A DNA stretch of 64,000 nucleotides, from contig JAJEKV010000096.1 in the NCBI GenBank assembly GCA_021234155.1, forward strand, positions 814,010-878,009. Reading direction: 5' to 3'. Of this stretch, positions 20,967 through 31,283 are shown one piece after another. The notes beneath the pieces are model-generated. The model saw nothing but the letters and a program-made list of their open reading frames with translations. It was not told the DNA's origin and made no database searches. Origin of the DNA: Isoetes taiwanensis. Taxonomy: Eukaryota > Streptophyta > Lycopodiopsida > Isoetales > Isoetaceae. Numbering within the stretch: position 1 is the stretch's first letter; every line of letters begins with the position of its first letter. The translations under genes were made by a program, and so were the position numbers.

Positions 20967-21540
20967 GATAAAGCTATCAGCTTAAAAGATGTAAGACATT
21001 CTCAACGAGAACAAGTCTTGCACATTAAGTGTCAATAAACTTGTAGAAACATTATCTTCAAGAGAATAGGTGTCAATTGTGTCATCCTAGATGCAAGCCA
21101 CTTATATAAGATATGCATAAATGTATGATAAATTAGGTTGCCAAAAAAAAAAAAAAAAACCAGTTTTACTTTTTTTAGTGTAAAAGTGAAATAGATAAAT
21201 GTTGTATAGTATTGAATTAGTTTGATGTCGAACCAAGTTAACCGTAATCACGTTGCTTAGTTATCATTGTTGTGCCAGTTAAACATCAATCTATGATAAT
21301 TTATTTATGATATGGAAGGCAAAGAAAGAAACTTTTGTTTGCAAAGTAGAGCATGAAACCAAGGAAATCATTGAAAATGTAAACAAATGCCAAAATAAAA
21401 GATTAATGGAGATATAAAAACCAAATAAACACAAACCAGACATCTAAAGGTTCATCACTGACATGTTTTCAACCTTAACATTACATTCAAACAAGAAATT
21501 AACAAACAATCACAAATATTTTCAAAAATCCCATTCACAA
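20967..21540. other. AT-rich DNA with A17 tract
   Basis: A run of 17 A (21143-21159) follows TTAGGTTGCC and could be the tail of a retroposed transcript, but no source is identified. From about 21300 the DNA is A-rich and leads into the Helitron terminus. No gene was seen. Confidence 0.4.
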
Positions 21541-21597
21541 GTTCCTAATTTTTGCAGGTTTCCAACGATGCCCAGCAACGCTGGGCACCATTACTAA
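21541..21597 (+). mobile_element. Helitron 3' terminus (plus strand)
   Basis: The segment from GTTCCTAATTTTTGCAGG ends in the stem GCCCAGC AACG CTGGGC, then ACCATTA and CTAA (21594-21597), followed by T. It is the same family as the minus-strand Helitrons at 13.6-17.4 kb. No 5' TC end was found upstream. Base 21541 is also the left edge of the tandem duplication. Confidence 0.75.
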
Positions 21598-21634
21598 TAC
21601 AAGAAATTTATCGCGGCGGCCAAGGCCGCCGCGG
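21598..21634. repeat. 10-bp perfect palindrome, CACTA-terminus-like
   Basis: TACAAGAAATTTAT is followed by CGCGGCGGCC AA GGCCGCCGCG (21612-21633). ACAAGAAA next to a GC-rich subterminal stem resembles plant CACTA/En-Spm ends (CACTACAAGAAA). The first bases would have been displaced by the abutting Helitron. No opposite terminus was found. Confidence 0.35.
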
Positions 21635-21721
21635 ACATTTCTCTTTACCGACTTGATGTTATTTCAAGCTGAAATTTTCCTACTAAATACCCTATTCATT
21701 AGTCAAGTTAAATGCCAGTCT

Positions 21722-21797
21722 AAAAGTTAATAGGCAACAACATTTAAACACATGAAATCAAAAGTTAATAGGCAACAACATTTAAACACATGAAATC
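21722..21797. repeat. 38-bp tandem duplication
   Basis: AAAAGTTAATAGGCAACAAC and the following 18 bases occur twice in a row. The same double unit is present in the duplicate block (about 54310-54386), so the duplication predates the block duplication. Confidence 0.85.
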
Positions 21798-21991
21798 AGT
21801 TTCTTTAAATGGAATGGTGAATTGGGCTTTTAAGAATTGTAGGAACTATGACCCTCAAATTGAATATTGTCTACTTCAGGAACTTGATGGGAAACCTTAG
21901 TGTTCCAATGGAACAAACAAATATCAAAGAAGATACAATCATGGTCTACGCCTAGTATTGTCCTTCTGGTACCAGAGAATCCCCTGTACAA

Positions 21992-22564
21992 GTGTCAGAT
22001 GGAATAAAGGGCAGAGATGATTGTAGTGTCAGAGATATATCAACCTGCTGGGAAAAAAGCTTGCTACATGAAGATGCTCAGGAACCAATAGTTGTTTCAG
22101 CAGTGGATACTCAGAAGGCACCACAGGATCTCATAAGTAATTCACTCACTCATAATGTGCAATTGACAACAAGAAATGTTCCACAACAGACTGGACTTGC
22201 AGATGCTCCACAGCTTGACCAAAATATTCCCAGGCAAGATCTTTCCATTAAAAACTTTGAGTTTGATTCTATTAATAATAACAATAAAAGGGACATCTTG
22301 ATAGCTACTTCTAAAAACTCCAATTCTATTGTTTTAGGCAACTCTGCTGACAAAGATTGTTTCAAATCTAAGTTTTGGAGATTCTCTCACCATGATAATA
22401 ATTCTGAAGACATAATTTCTGATGATACTGAATTTGATAAGGAGAATGCTCTCAAAAATAACACCCTAAGTGTTGACATTTCTTGGGATGATGATGCCTT
22501 CCTTACATGTCATCATAATGCTGCTGATACTGCCAAGCCTAAAAGCAAGAAGGCTAAGAAATAG
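21992..22564 (+). pseudogene. LINE-A ORF1 C-terminal part
   Basis: A 190-residue acidic, Asn/Asp-rich frame ends KPKSKKAKK-stop, 114 bp before an ORF2 endonuclease start. Its position suggests the C-terminal part of an L1-type ORF1 protein, which would bind element RNA. No zinc knuckle or RNA-recognition motif is recognisable. The 5' part of the LINE is missing. An almost identical copy is at 54582-55184. Confidence 0.5.
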
Positions 22565-22678
22565 ATTATTCATGGAGTGGCCAAATCTTTTAGCACTCCT
22601 GCAGCAAACACTAGGTTGAGATCTAGAAAGCATCTTTAAGCCCCTCTTTTACTGCTTCCTTCTTTCCTTTTCCTCATC

Positions 22679-22863
22679 ATGAAGATTCTTAGTTGGAATC
22701 TCAGAGGAATAAAAGGCCCCCTGAAAAGAAGAAGGGCAATTTTCCAAATTAGAAATTATGATGCTGACATTATCCTTCTCCAGGAGCTTAGACTCCCAAA
22801 TTTTGAATGCTCAAACCTGGCAGATTGGATTGGCCCTGGATTCTCATCGACCTGGATTGAAGC
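22679..22863 (+). pseudogene. LINE-A ORF2 start (endonuclease N-terminus), truncated
   Basis: MKILSWNLRGIKGPLKRRRA followed by IILLQELRLP matches the first motifs of the APE-type endonuclease of plant L1 LINEs (SWN…G, and the catalytic LQE Glu). The frame is cut at residue 62 by the LTR starting at 22864. The rest of ORF2 is absent. The copy at 55249 is cut at the same base. Confidence 0.8.
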
Positions 22864-24374
22864 TGTGACGTTCCAGTACGATATACGGTCTCAAGGCGAT
22901 ACCGCGTCTTGAGCGATCCACGCAGCGTACATGCCGTCCCAATCGGCGTATGCGCCCGGCGTGTACCCAAGCAAGGGCGCCTAGGGGCAACTTGCAATGG
23001 TCTTTATACTTAGCAATGTCGCGCGCTTTTAGACCTTTAACCCATTAAAGGTAGACCAAGGGTCATGAAAACCCTAAACCTAACTGATAGCCTACATAAG
23101 GCACCAAACCCTAACTTTCCCTTTTTCGCCCACAGACCTTTCGAGCTCCGATTCGCGCGCCTGAGGAGTCAATTCCAACTCCCACGATCTGCCCATGCGC
23201 CCCAGCTTGTCAGATCATCCTTTCGACCGCATCCCAAGGCGGAAACGCAGACATGGGCGCCGGATCGAGAGGAGTGAACCCGTAGATCGGTATTTGGTCG
23301 ATTGAATAGCCTAAACCTTATTCCGGCCTTCCAACCCGGTAGGTTTAGCCTATTAAATCACCATTAGTAGCCAAGCAGATCCTGAGATTGACTCTAACTA
23401 AAGAACCTAACTCTATGAATTAGATTAGTTCTTATTACTTATGTTGATATGATGGACGGATGTATTCTGTGGACTCATTGTATTGGGAAGGGGGGTAGAG
23501 ACTTAAAGCTTAGTAGATGATGCTCCTAGCTAGTCCCTCTTAGTGCATTACTAGAATTCGGCCTGTGCATAGGAGCCACACCTGGTTGTGGGTGAAGGGG
23601 CCAGACTGGCTGATAAAGAGGTTCGTGTTCTGACCCTTGAACGATCCCTCTGGTGTGTAAGGCCTACCGGGGATCATTGTGACTAGGTCTAATGGCTTAC
23701 CACTGAGTGCGGGTAAGGCATGGGCTCGACACCCGTGGGGTGGTGTTCACCTTCCAGTGGGTTCAAGTCGAATAAGGGCAGTGGCCCTCTAGTCACCTTG
23801 GGTCAGCATGTAGATCTCTGGAGGGAGAGATCCCTACCTGCCCTATCGGAACTGGGGAGATGCAACCCAGGAGTAGCCCCTTTGGCTATGCATCCGGCGG
23901 GCTACAGTCAGGTCCCAACACTTTTCAGCCTACTCGCAAAGTGTGCAATGGGAGGGGCGGATGGAGTGGACAACCCTAAGCCATGTTCTTATGCCCGGCC
24001 AAATCCATTTGCCATGAATTACATGCGCAATGACCTCTGGAGACCCAAGCCGTCGATCATCCCCTTGAGTCCCGAGCCTTGGGTAGGATTCCCCATGCGA
24101 TGTCTTGATCTTTGTCTATGCAGATATGTGATGGGCCATCCTTGAGATGGTTATGTGTTGTTGATGTTGTATCTTGACATGTATGTTTACGCTTCCATGC
24201 AGCTAGGTAGGCCCCGAGGAAGACGGGGTAAATGACCCTTCATTCTTCCCAATCGGAACTCATCAAGGTTGCGGTGATATGTGGAGGGCCCCAGATCGGT
24301 ATGGAGCTGGTATGGGGATGAACTCCTGTTTGTATCACGGTGAGTGCAACGTATATGAGTAGGGGACGTCCACA
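22864..24374 (+). mobile_element. LTR, unit 1 (about 1.51 kb)
   Basis: It starts TGTGACGTTCCAG inside LINE-A. By comparison with the sister LTR at 55434-56933 it ends near 24374, where ACGTCACA is degraded to ACGTCCACA. The family termini TGTGACGT…ACGTCACA are perfect 8-bp inverted repeats. The degraded primer-binding site follows (GGGTATCGAGC). Small frames within the LTR, repeated in every copy, are not genes. Confidence 0.85.
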
Positions 24375-25080
24375 AAGGGTATCGAGCAATGTTCTTGGGG
24401 ATCAAGAGCAAAGCACCGCCATGCTCCCAAAGAGTACTAACTTGATAAGATCCTCAAACCTCAAAAAAATGGGGAAATTTTTTCTCATTTTTTTAGTATG
24501 TGCTAAGCTAGTAACAGTTAAGTGAACTGGAACATAATAAGACTAAAAATAGTGAGCCAAAACCTCCTCAGGCAAGGTGGTCTCACACGTCGCGCCTGGT
24601 CAAAGAACTGAACTTTAGTTTTTGAGCAGGGCGCTACCTGTGAGACATTGATCCTAAAATACCTTAAAACTTAATGAATTTCACAAAAGTAATATGGTAA
24701 GGCGAGTTCTAAGGTAAGAATTAGTTAGAATAGTATGTTTAAATCACTTAAATTAGGAAAAAAATGTACAATATCTCACACGTCGCGCCTGGTTAAAGAA
24801 CAATATCTCACACGTCGCGCCTGGTTAAAGAACTAAACTTCAGTTGATTTAAATTGGGAAAAAAATGTACAATATCTCACACGTCGCGCCTGGTTAAAGA
24901 ACAATATCTCACACGTCGCGCCTGGTTAAAGAACTGAACTTCAGTTGATTTAAATTAGGAAAAAAATGTACACGTCGCGTCTGGTTAAAGAATTGAACTT
25001 CAGTTGATTTAAATTAGGAAAAAAATGTACAATATCTCACACGTCGCGCCTGGTTAAAGAACTGAACTTCAGTTGATAGG
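24375..25080 (+). repeat. unit 1 leader with TCTCACACGTCGCGCC sub-repeats
   Basis: After the primer-binding site comes an inverted repeat (GTCTCACA 24580-24587, TGTGAGAC 24639-24646, with inner GCGCC/GGCGC). Five or more repeats of ATCTCACACGTCGCGCCTGG plus TTAAAGAAC, alternating with TTGATTTAAATTAGG, follow. There is no coding capacity. A structured retroelement leader is inferred. Confidence 0.7.
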
Positions 25081-26316
25081 AAAAAAATATTCAAAAAAGT
25101 AAAAAAATATTCAAAAAAGTAACATAGTAACTCGAATTTTAAGCGCCTGGTTAAAGAACTGAACTTCTATTGATTTAAATTAGGAAAACAATATTTAAAA
25201 AAGTAAAAAAATGTTCAAAAAAGTAACATGTAGGAAAAAAATATTCAAAAAAGTAAAAAAATGTTCAAAAAAGTAACATAGTAACATGTAGGGAAAAAAT
25301 ATTCAAAAAAGTAAAAAAAGTTCAAAAAAAGTAACATGGTAACTCGAATTTTAAGCTAGGAATTAGCTAGATTAAAAAAATGTTCAAAAAAGTAACATGG
25401 TAACTCGAATTTTAAGCTAGGAATTAGCTAGATTAAAAAAAATGTTCAAAAAAAAAGTAACATGGTAACTTTCAATTTTAAGCTAGGAATTAGCTAGATT
25501 AAAAAAAATGTTCAAAAAAGTAACATGGTAACTCGAATTTTAAGCTAGGAATTAGCTAGACTAAAAAATGTTCAAAAAAGTAACATGGTAACTTTCGAAT
25601 TTTAAGCTAGGAATTAGCTAGATTAAAAAATGTTCAAAAAAGTAACATGGTAACTCGAATTTTAAGCTAGGAATTAGCTAGATTAGTCTAGCTTTTCAAT
25701 CTATTTGAAAAAGTAAAAAAGTCTAGCTTTTCAATCTATTTGAAAAAGTAAAAAAATGTTCAAAAAAGTAACATGGGAATTAGCTATTTCAATCTATTTG
25801 AAAAAGTAAAAAAATGTTCAAAAAAGTAACATGGGAATTAGCTATTTCAATCTATTTAAAAAAGTAAACAAATGTTCAAAAAAGTAACATGGGATTAGCT
25901 AGATTAGTCTAGCTCTTCAATCTATTTAAAAAAGTAAAAAAACGTTCAAAAAAGTAAAAAAAAACGTTCAAAAAAGTAACATGGCAACTCGAATTTCAAG
26001 CTAGGAATTAGCTAGATATTTAAAAAAGTAAAAACATCGCTCAAAATTTTTTACGTTCAAAAAGTAAAAAATGTTCAAAAAAGTAACATGGCAACTCGAA
26101 TTTTAAGCTATGACAACTCGAATTTCAAGCTAGGAATTAGCTAGATATTTAAAAAAGTAAAAACACGTTCAAAATTTTTACGTTCAAAAAAGTAAAAAAA
26201 CGTTTAAAAAAGTAACGTTCAAAAAAGTAAAAAAACGTTTAAAAAAGTAACATGGCAACTCGAATTTTAAGCTATGAATTAGCTAGATATTTAAAAAAGT
26301 AAAAAAACGTTCAAAT
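25080..26316 (+). repeat. unit 1 array A: about 61-bp A-rich minisatellite
   Basis: The unit is ATGTTCAAAAAAGTAACATG, then GTAACTCGAATTTTAAGCTA, then GGAATTAGCTAGATTAAAAA. It is regular at 25370-25690 and broken into shorter GTTCAAAAAAGTAA words elsewhere. No open frame was found. Confidence 0.85.
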
Positions 26317-26739
26317 ATGTAGCATAATAACAGGGGGTTTTTTTTGTATTTTTGTACGGTTTTTCTAATGGTTTTTATATGATTTGATGAGCGTATTGCA
26401 TAAGGCCTACTAATTAGTACATCTAGAGTGCACATTTTATTTGCATACGCTTGAATTAATTTTAATGCCTCTTTTCAATAGTGTAGACCCATATATCATA
26501 TATTTTTCCGTTAAGTTCTATTTTTCCTTATTACATTTTATTTTGCTCGACATGCAAAGCTCGAGCAGCTCATTTTAGGGTTCCTGTTTCCTCGAAAATT
26601 AGGTCTCTGGATTATGGTTTTTGCTGTAAGGGATCTCGATCTCGAAAAATTTACTTTAGGTAAAATTTTAGGGTAAGAGTTTCGATTTCTTATGGCCTCT
26701 GTTTACGACTCTTGTTATTCCGCTGAAGCTCAGATCTTG

Positions 26740-26835
26740 GGCACCAGAAAGAAAACCTCTTTCAAGAGGACCAGATAGAAATCCTCTTTCAATCGGACCT
26801 GATAAGAAGCCCCTCTCTAGCGGACCAGAAAGAGG
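26740..26835 (+). repeat. 27-bp minisatellite, about 3.5 copies
   Basis: CCTCTTTCAAGAGGACCAGA-type units repeat three to four times. On the plus strand they could read GPDRNPLSIGPDKKPLSSGP; on the minus strand, GPLERGFLS repeats. Neither frame is long enough to call a gene. Confidence 0.6.
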
Positions 26836-27772
26836 CTCTGATAGGGTTCCAGAAATGGAGCCTGAATGAGCAATTCCTTTGGGAATAAGCTGCAAAGGTA
26901 AGGCTGCAAACGATGGAGTAGCTTCAAAGGTAGCAAAGACGCTTCGCTTTGTAAATTACACGCCATTCGTTGCAAATCATTGATCGAGGAGTTGCTGTGT
27001 TTGCACTAACAGAAGCTCCGGATATGGACTTGAAAGAGGTCTCGGATATGGATGCATTCTTGGGCTTTTCTGTTTGTTGCAAATCTGGCAAGCATTGTTC
27101 TGCTGAATTTCCTATCCGGGTTTGCTACAGAAATTCGAAAAGCCTATTGAAGTCCCGCCATGGCGCGATTTTGTTCTGAACTCAAGACCTTTTGCTCACG
27201 TCTGGAGTCGTCATGCAAAGCTCTACACAGAGCTTGCCGGATGCCCGCAGATCCGAACTCCGTAATTTTTCGTTTCTCTTCGGTGTGTTTTCCTTCCTTA
27301 CGGACTCTGACCGAGAGCCTCACGTTTATTTCCGGTGAGAAAAGCGGTTTTTTTGTTCAAAAGCTGAATGATAAAATCGTATCTCTTACTAACGACATTG
27401 ACATTATAAAGTCTACGACAGAAGTCAGGTGGATAATAATAGGACTATGCTGAAGGGCACTTATTCTAACGTCCCCAGACCTACATCAGTGCCTTCGATA
27501 CCAAATGACATTGAGGATGTTTCTCCTTTAAGGTCAACAGTTGATGGATGTCAAGTTCCGATCTGCGGACCAGCGTGTATCTTTTAACTTCTCGATGTCT
27601 CAAAAAGGTTCAGTTTTACTTTATTTTCTGGCAATTTTCTTGACGAAGAAGTAGATTTTTGGAGTCCCTGAGTTTGACAGACATTGGACTATCCGCATCA
27701 ATTATCCAATGAAGGCAAGTAGTACAGCTGGTAAATGAATGGTTTTATGTTTTGTGTTTCTATATTTTAGGG

Positions 27773-28391
27773 TTCTTGTTGCTGCCGTGAGCTTCTCATC
27801 GAATGCTCCAGACTTTGCATCTGAGATTTATTCTATTGTGAATGTTCATTCCTGTGACAGACCTATGCTTACCAAGTACGTTTTGTTTTGTACTGGACAC
27901 CATGCTTGCCAAGTATGTTTTTTTTTTGTACTGGGCACCTCTGTATTTCTGTTGATGTTTGCTTTGTTCGGATTAGAGGAAGAAAGTGCACTTAGAATAA
28001 TTTCCAAGTTGGATGCTGGTTGCTTTTTAGCTGTCTCACACTCACTAGAGCTGCCTGTGTCTCAGGACTATTACATCCGATATCTTGATGGGTGCACCAT
28101 GAATTCCGAGGCTCAACCATAAATTTTGAGTCTGAACAACAAAGGGCAATAAAATGCCTAGAAGCTGCAATAGAGCACTGCATCTCTGAGGTATCTAGGA
28201 TTCCATTTATATCATTTTCATTCCTCTGTCAGTTTAAAAATTGTAACCCTTGCCTTGGTATATTCAGGGCATGAGGGTGCAATTATGTGTTCAGATAGAG
28301 TGGGTTTGTTATTAGAAGTGAAACATCTGTTTCGAGAAAATGGGTTGTGCGTAACCCGCGCCAATGTTATCACGCACGATCCACGGAAATG
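27773..28391 (+). pseudogene. ACT-domain-repeat (ACR) protein fragment with introns, unit 1
   Basis: Three pieces match the C-terminal half of plant ACR proteins (four ACT domains, thought to sense amino acids). Piece 1 (to about 27879) reads SEIYSIVNVHSCDRPMLTK, the start of the third ACT domain. Piece 2 is an exon 28066-28190 with acceptor TGTCTCAG and donor GTATCT, reading DYYIRYLDGCTMNSE then SEQQRAIKCLEAAIEHCISE. A 20-bp imperfect duplication between those segments breaks the frame. Piece 3 is 28268-28391, reading GMRVQLC then, after a one-base loss, SDRVGLLLEVKHLFRENGLC and VTRAN. Introns are retained, so capture was from DNA or unspliced RNA. It is not functional. Confidence 0.72.
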
Positions 28392-29189
28392 AATGTACTT
28401 TGAAATGAATGTATTTTACGTGACTAATTCCTAGGAAATCCTCTTAACATGCAAGATCAGGGCTTCAAGATCAGGGCTTCAACCGTCTATTACCCGTTTT
28501 TTCCTTTGTCTTGCTATTTAATGTAGAACCTGGTACATAATGTTTCTGAGATCTAGTAGGAATACCACATTTTCAAATATTTATTCTTTTGGGTGTTAAA
28601 CAATCTTCTTTGGTATTTTAGTCTAGCATGCATTGTTTCGATTAATCTGATTTACGCTATCAAATTTATAAGCATTCGTAGACAAATGTCGTGCTATTCA
28701 CACACGTTTATTAACTCTCAAAGGAGTGTTTGATGCTACAGTATTCGCTATGCCATGCATATTCAATATGCTAGATATTGATGCTAGAGTATTTGCTATG
28801 CCATGTAAGTTCAATAAATTGTGGCAATATGTTGATATCTCTATCGATTCTCACATAATCATATGATGAGAATTATGCAAGTATTTGGTTTGTATTAAAT
28901 GTCTTTCTATTTTTTTCATCAATCTTTACATAATTCCTAAGGCTATTAAAGTTTACCTCCTTTTCTTCCTTTTCTTAGGGCCCGAAGGGCCAAAAAAATT
29001 TTTTAGTATAACTACCAACACATAACTACAATTAACATTAATTAATACAAACCATTGCATTCCACACTTAAAAATAAAATTCCCCCTTAAACCCCCTTTG
29101 GTTTGGGTGCATATTCACACGGGGGGTGACTCCGGGCATCGAGAGCTGTTGGATGAGCATATATGCCTTTTATTCCTCGATCTAGACCG

Positions 29190-29940
29190 TAACATATTTA
29201 AAAAAGTAAAAAAACGTTCAAAAAAGTAACATATTTAAAAAAGTAAAAAAACGTTCAAAAAAGTAAAAAAGACGTTCAAAAAAGTAAAAAAACGTTCAAA
29301 AAAGTAAAAAACGTTCAAAAGAGTAACATGGCAACTCGAATTTTAAGCTAAAAAAACGTTTAAAAAGTAAAAAAGACATTTAAGCTAAAAAAACGTTCAA
29401 AAAAGTAAAAAAGACATTCAGAAAAGTGAAAAAACATTCAGAAAAGTAAAAAACGTTCAAAAGAGTAACATGCCAACTCGAAACTCGAATTTTAAGCTAA
29501 TTCAGTAAAAAACGTTCAAAAAAGTAACATGGCAACTCGTATTTTAAGCTACGTTCAAAAGAGTAACATGGCAACTCGAATTTTAAGCTAATTCAGTAAA
29601 AAACGTTCAAAAAAGTAACATGGCAGCTACGTTCAAAAGAGTAACATGGCAGCTACGTTCAAAAGAGTAACATGCAGCTACGTTCAAAAGAGTAACATGG
29701 CAGCTACGTTTTTTAAGCTAATTCAGTAAAAAACGTTCAAAAAAGTAACATGGCAACTGGCAGCTACGTTTTTTAAGCTAATTCAGTAAAAAACGTTCAA
29801 AAAAGTAACATGGCAACTCGTATTTGCTACGTTTTTTAAGCTAATTCAGAAAAAAACGTTCAAAAAAAGTAACATGGCAACTCGTATTTTAAGCTAATTC
29901 AGTAAAAAACGTTCAAAAAAGTAACATGGCAACTAAAAAG
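29190..29940 (+). repeat. unit 1 array B: about 55-bp A-rich minisatellite
   Basis: The unit is AAGCTAATTCAGTAAAAAAC, then GTTCAAAAAAGTAACATGGC, then AACTCGTATTTT, with many truncated versions. It is related to array A but distinguished by AATTCAGT and GGCAACTCG. Confidence 0.85.
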
Positions 29941-30160
29941 TAAGACGGTGACACTAATGAAGAAGGACATGCAGCTTGCCAGCTGCATCAAGGAGATCCA
30001 CAGTAAATTTTTGTAAATGATGGAATTTTTTTTTTTTTGAGTTTTAGACTAAGTAACGTGTGTAATCTTACTTAAGTAAGTTGAGTTAGTAAGTTCCAGC
30101 TTTTGTCTGTCAAAATAGACATTTTAGACCAATTTGAGAGGATGTCTCACACGTCGCGCC
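29941..30160 (+). other. unit 1 end spacer and junction
   Basis: The spacer is conserved: GACGGTGACACTAATGAAGA, CATCAAGGAGATCCACAGTA, a T-run, GAGTTTTAGACTAAG, and GATGTCTCACACGTCGCGCC. It breaks at 30160 into LTR position 393 (TTCGGATCGAGAGG). In intact order (59590-59815) it continues instead into segment X. Confidence 0.75.
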
Positions 30161-31270
30161 TTCGGATCGAGAGGAGTGAACCAGAGATCAGGTATTTGGT
30201 CGATTGAATAGCCTAAACCTTATTCCAGCCTTCGAACCAGTAGGTTTAGCCTATTAAATCACCATTAGTAGCCAAGCAGATCCTGAGATTGACTCTAACT
30301 AAAGAACCTAACTCTATGAATTAGATTAGTTCTTATTACTTATGTTGATATGATGGACGGATGTATTCTGTGGACTCATTGTATTGGGAAGGGGGGTAGA
30401 GACTTAAAGCTTAGTAGATGATGCTCCTAGCTAGTCCCTCTTAGTGCATTACTAGAATTCGGCCTGTGCATAGGAGCCACACCTGGTTGTGGGTGAAGGG
30501 GCCAGACTGGCTGATAAAGAGGTTCGTGTTCTGACCCTTGAACGATCCCTCTGGTGTGTAAGGCCTACCGGGGATCATTGTGACTAGGTCTAATGGCTTA
30601 CCACTGAGTGCGGGTAAGGCATGGGCTCGACACCCGTGGGGTGGTGTTCACCTTCCAGTGGGTTCAAGTCGAATAAGGGCAAAGCCCTCTAGTCACCTTG
30701 GGTCAGCATGTAGATCTCTGGAGGGAGAGATCCCTACCTGCCCTATCGGAACTGGGGAGATGCAACCCAGGAGTAGCCCCTTTGGCTATGCATCCGGCGG
30801 GCTACAGTCAGGTCCCAACACTTTTCAGCCTACTCTGCAAAGTGTGCACAGGAGGGGCGGATGGAGTGGACAACCCTAAGCCATGTTCTTATGCCAGCCA
30901 AATCCATTTGCCATGAATTACATGCGCAATGACCTCTGGAGACCCAAGCCGTCAGTCATCCCCTTGAGTCTGAGCCTTGGGTAGGATTCCCCATGCGATG
31001 TACTGATCTTTGTCTATGCAGATATGTGATGGGCCATCCTTCGAGATGGTTATGTGTTGTTGATGTTGTATACTGACATGTATGTTTACGCTTCCGCAGC
31101 TAGGTAGGCCCTGAGGAAGACAGGGTAAATGACCCCTTCATTCTTCCCACTGGAACTCATCAAGGTTGCAGTGATATGTGGAGGGCCCTGTATCAGTATG
31201 GAGCTGGTATGGGGGATGAACTCCTGTTTGTATACGGTGAGTGCACCGTATATGAGTAGGGGACGTCACA
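30161..31270 (+). mobile_element. LTR of unit 2, lacking its first about 392 bp
   Basis: It is nearly identical to LTR positions 393 to the end of the copy at 55434-56933 and ends ACGTCACA. The missing 5' part is explained by the unit junction. Confidence 0.9.
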
Positions 31271-31271
31271 G

Positions 31272-31283
31272 TGGTATCAGAGC
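31272..31283 (+). promoter_or_regulatory. primer-binding site, unit 2
   Basis: TGGTATCAGAGC lies one base (G) after the LTR end CACA and is complementary to initiator-Met tRNA. Confidence 0.9.

Larger units (their letters stand above)
26317..29189 (+). other. 2.9-kb segment inserted between arrays, carrying ACR gene pieces
   Basis: In the shortest related copy (58.8 kb) array A runs directly into array B. Here a non-repetitive segment lies between them, so it was gained by the element, or lost there. It contains exon-like parts of an ACT-domain-repeat gene (27773-28391), an unidentified upstream coding-like part (26680-27470, e.g. GVAVFALTEAPDMDLKEVSD at 26988), and about 780 bp of AT-rich 3' sequence that is almost identical in units 1-3. 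Confidence 0.65.

Noticed and set aside
23720-24145. 141-codon frame (and 98/99-codon relatives at 30580, 37391 and 56286) as a conserved gene
   Set aside because: It lies inside the LTR, and its apparent conservation reflects LTR duplication. Frames differ between copies through small indels.
24375-24400. Intact primer-binding site in unit 1
   Set aside because: The text reads GGGTATCGAGC after a degraded LTR end. It is recognisable only by comparison with other units, so it was not listed as a functional site.
25080-26316. Regular A-rich array as a CRISPR array
   Set aside because: The repeats are directly adjacent and imperfect without unique spacers, and the setting is a plant retroelement.
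26668-26895. Minus-strand frame with GPLERGFLS repeats as a repeat protein
   Set aside because: It is produced by a 27-bp minisatellite. The plus strand reads equally well, and unit 2 disrupts it.
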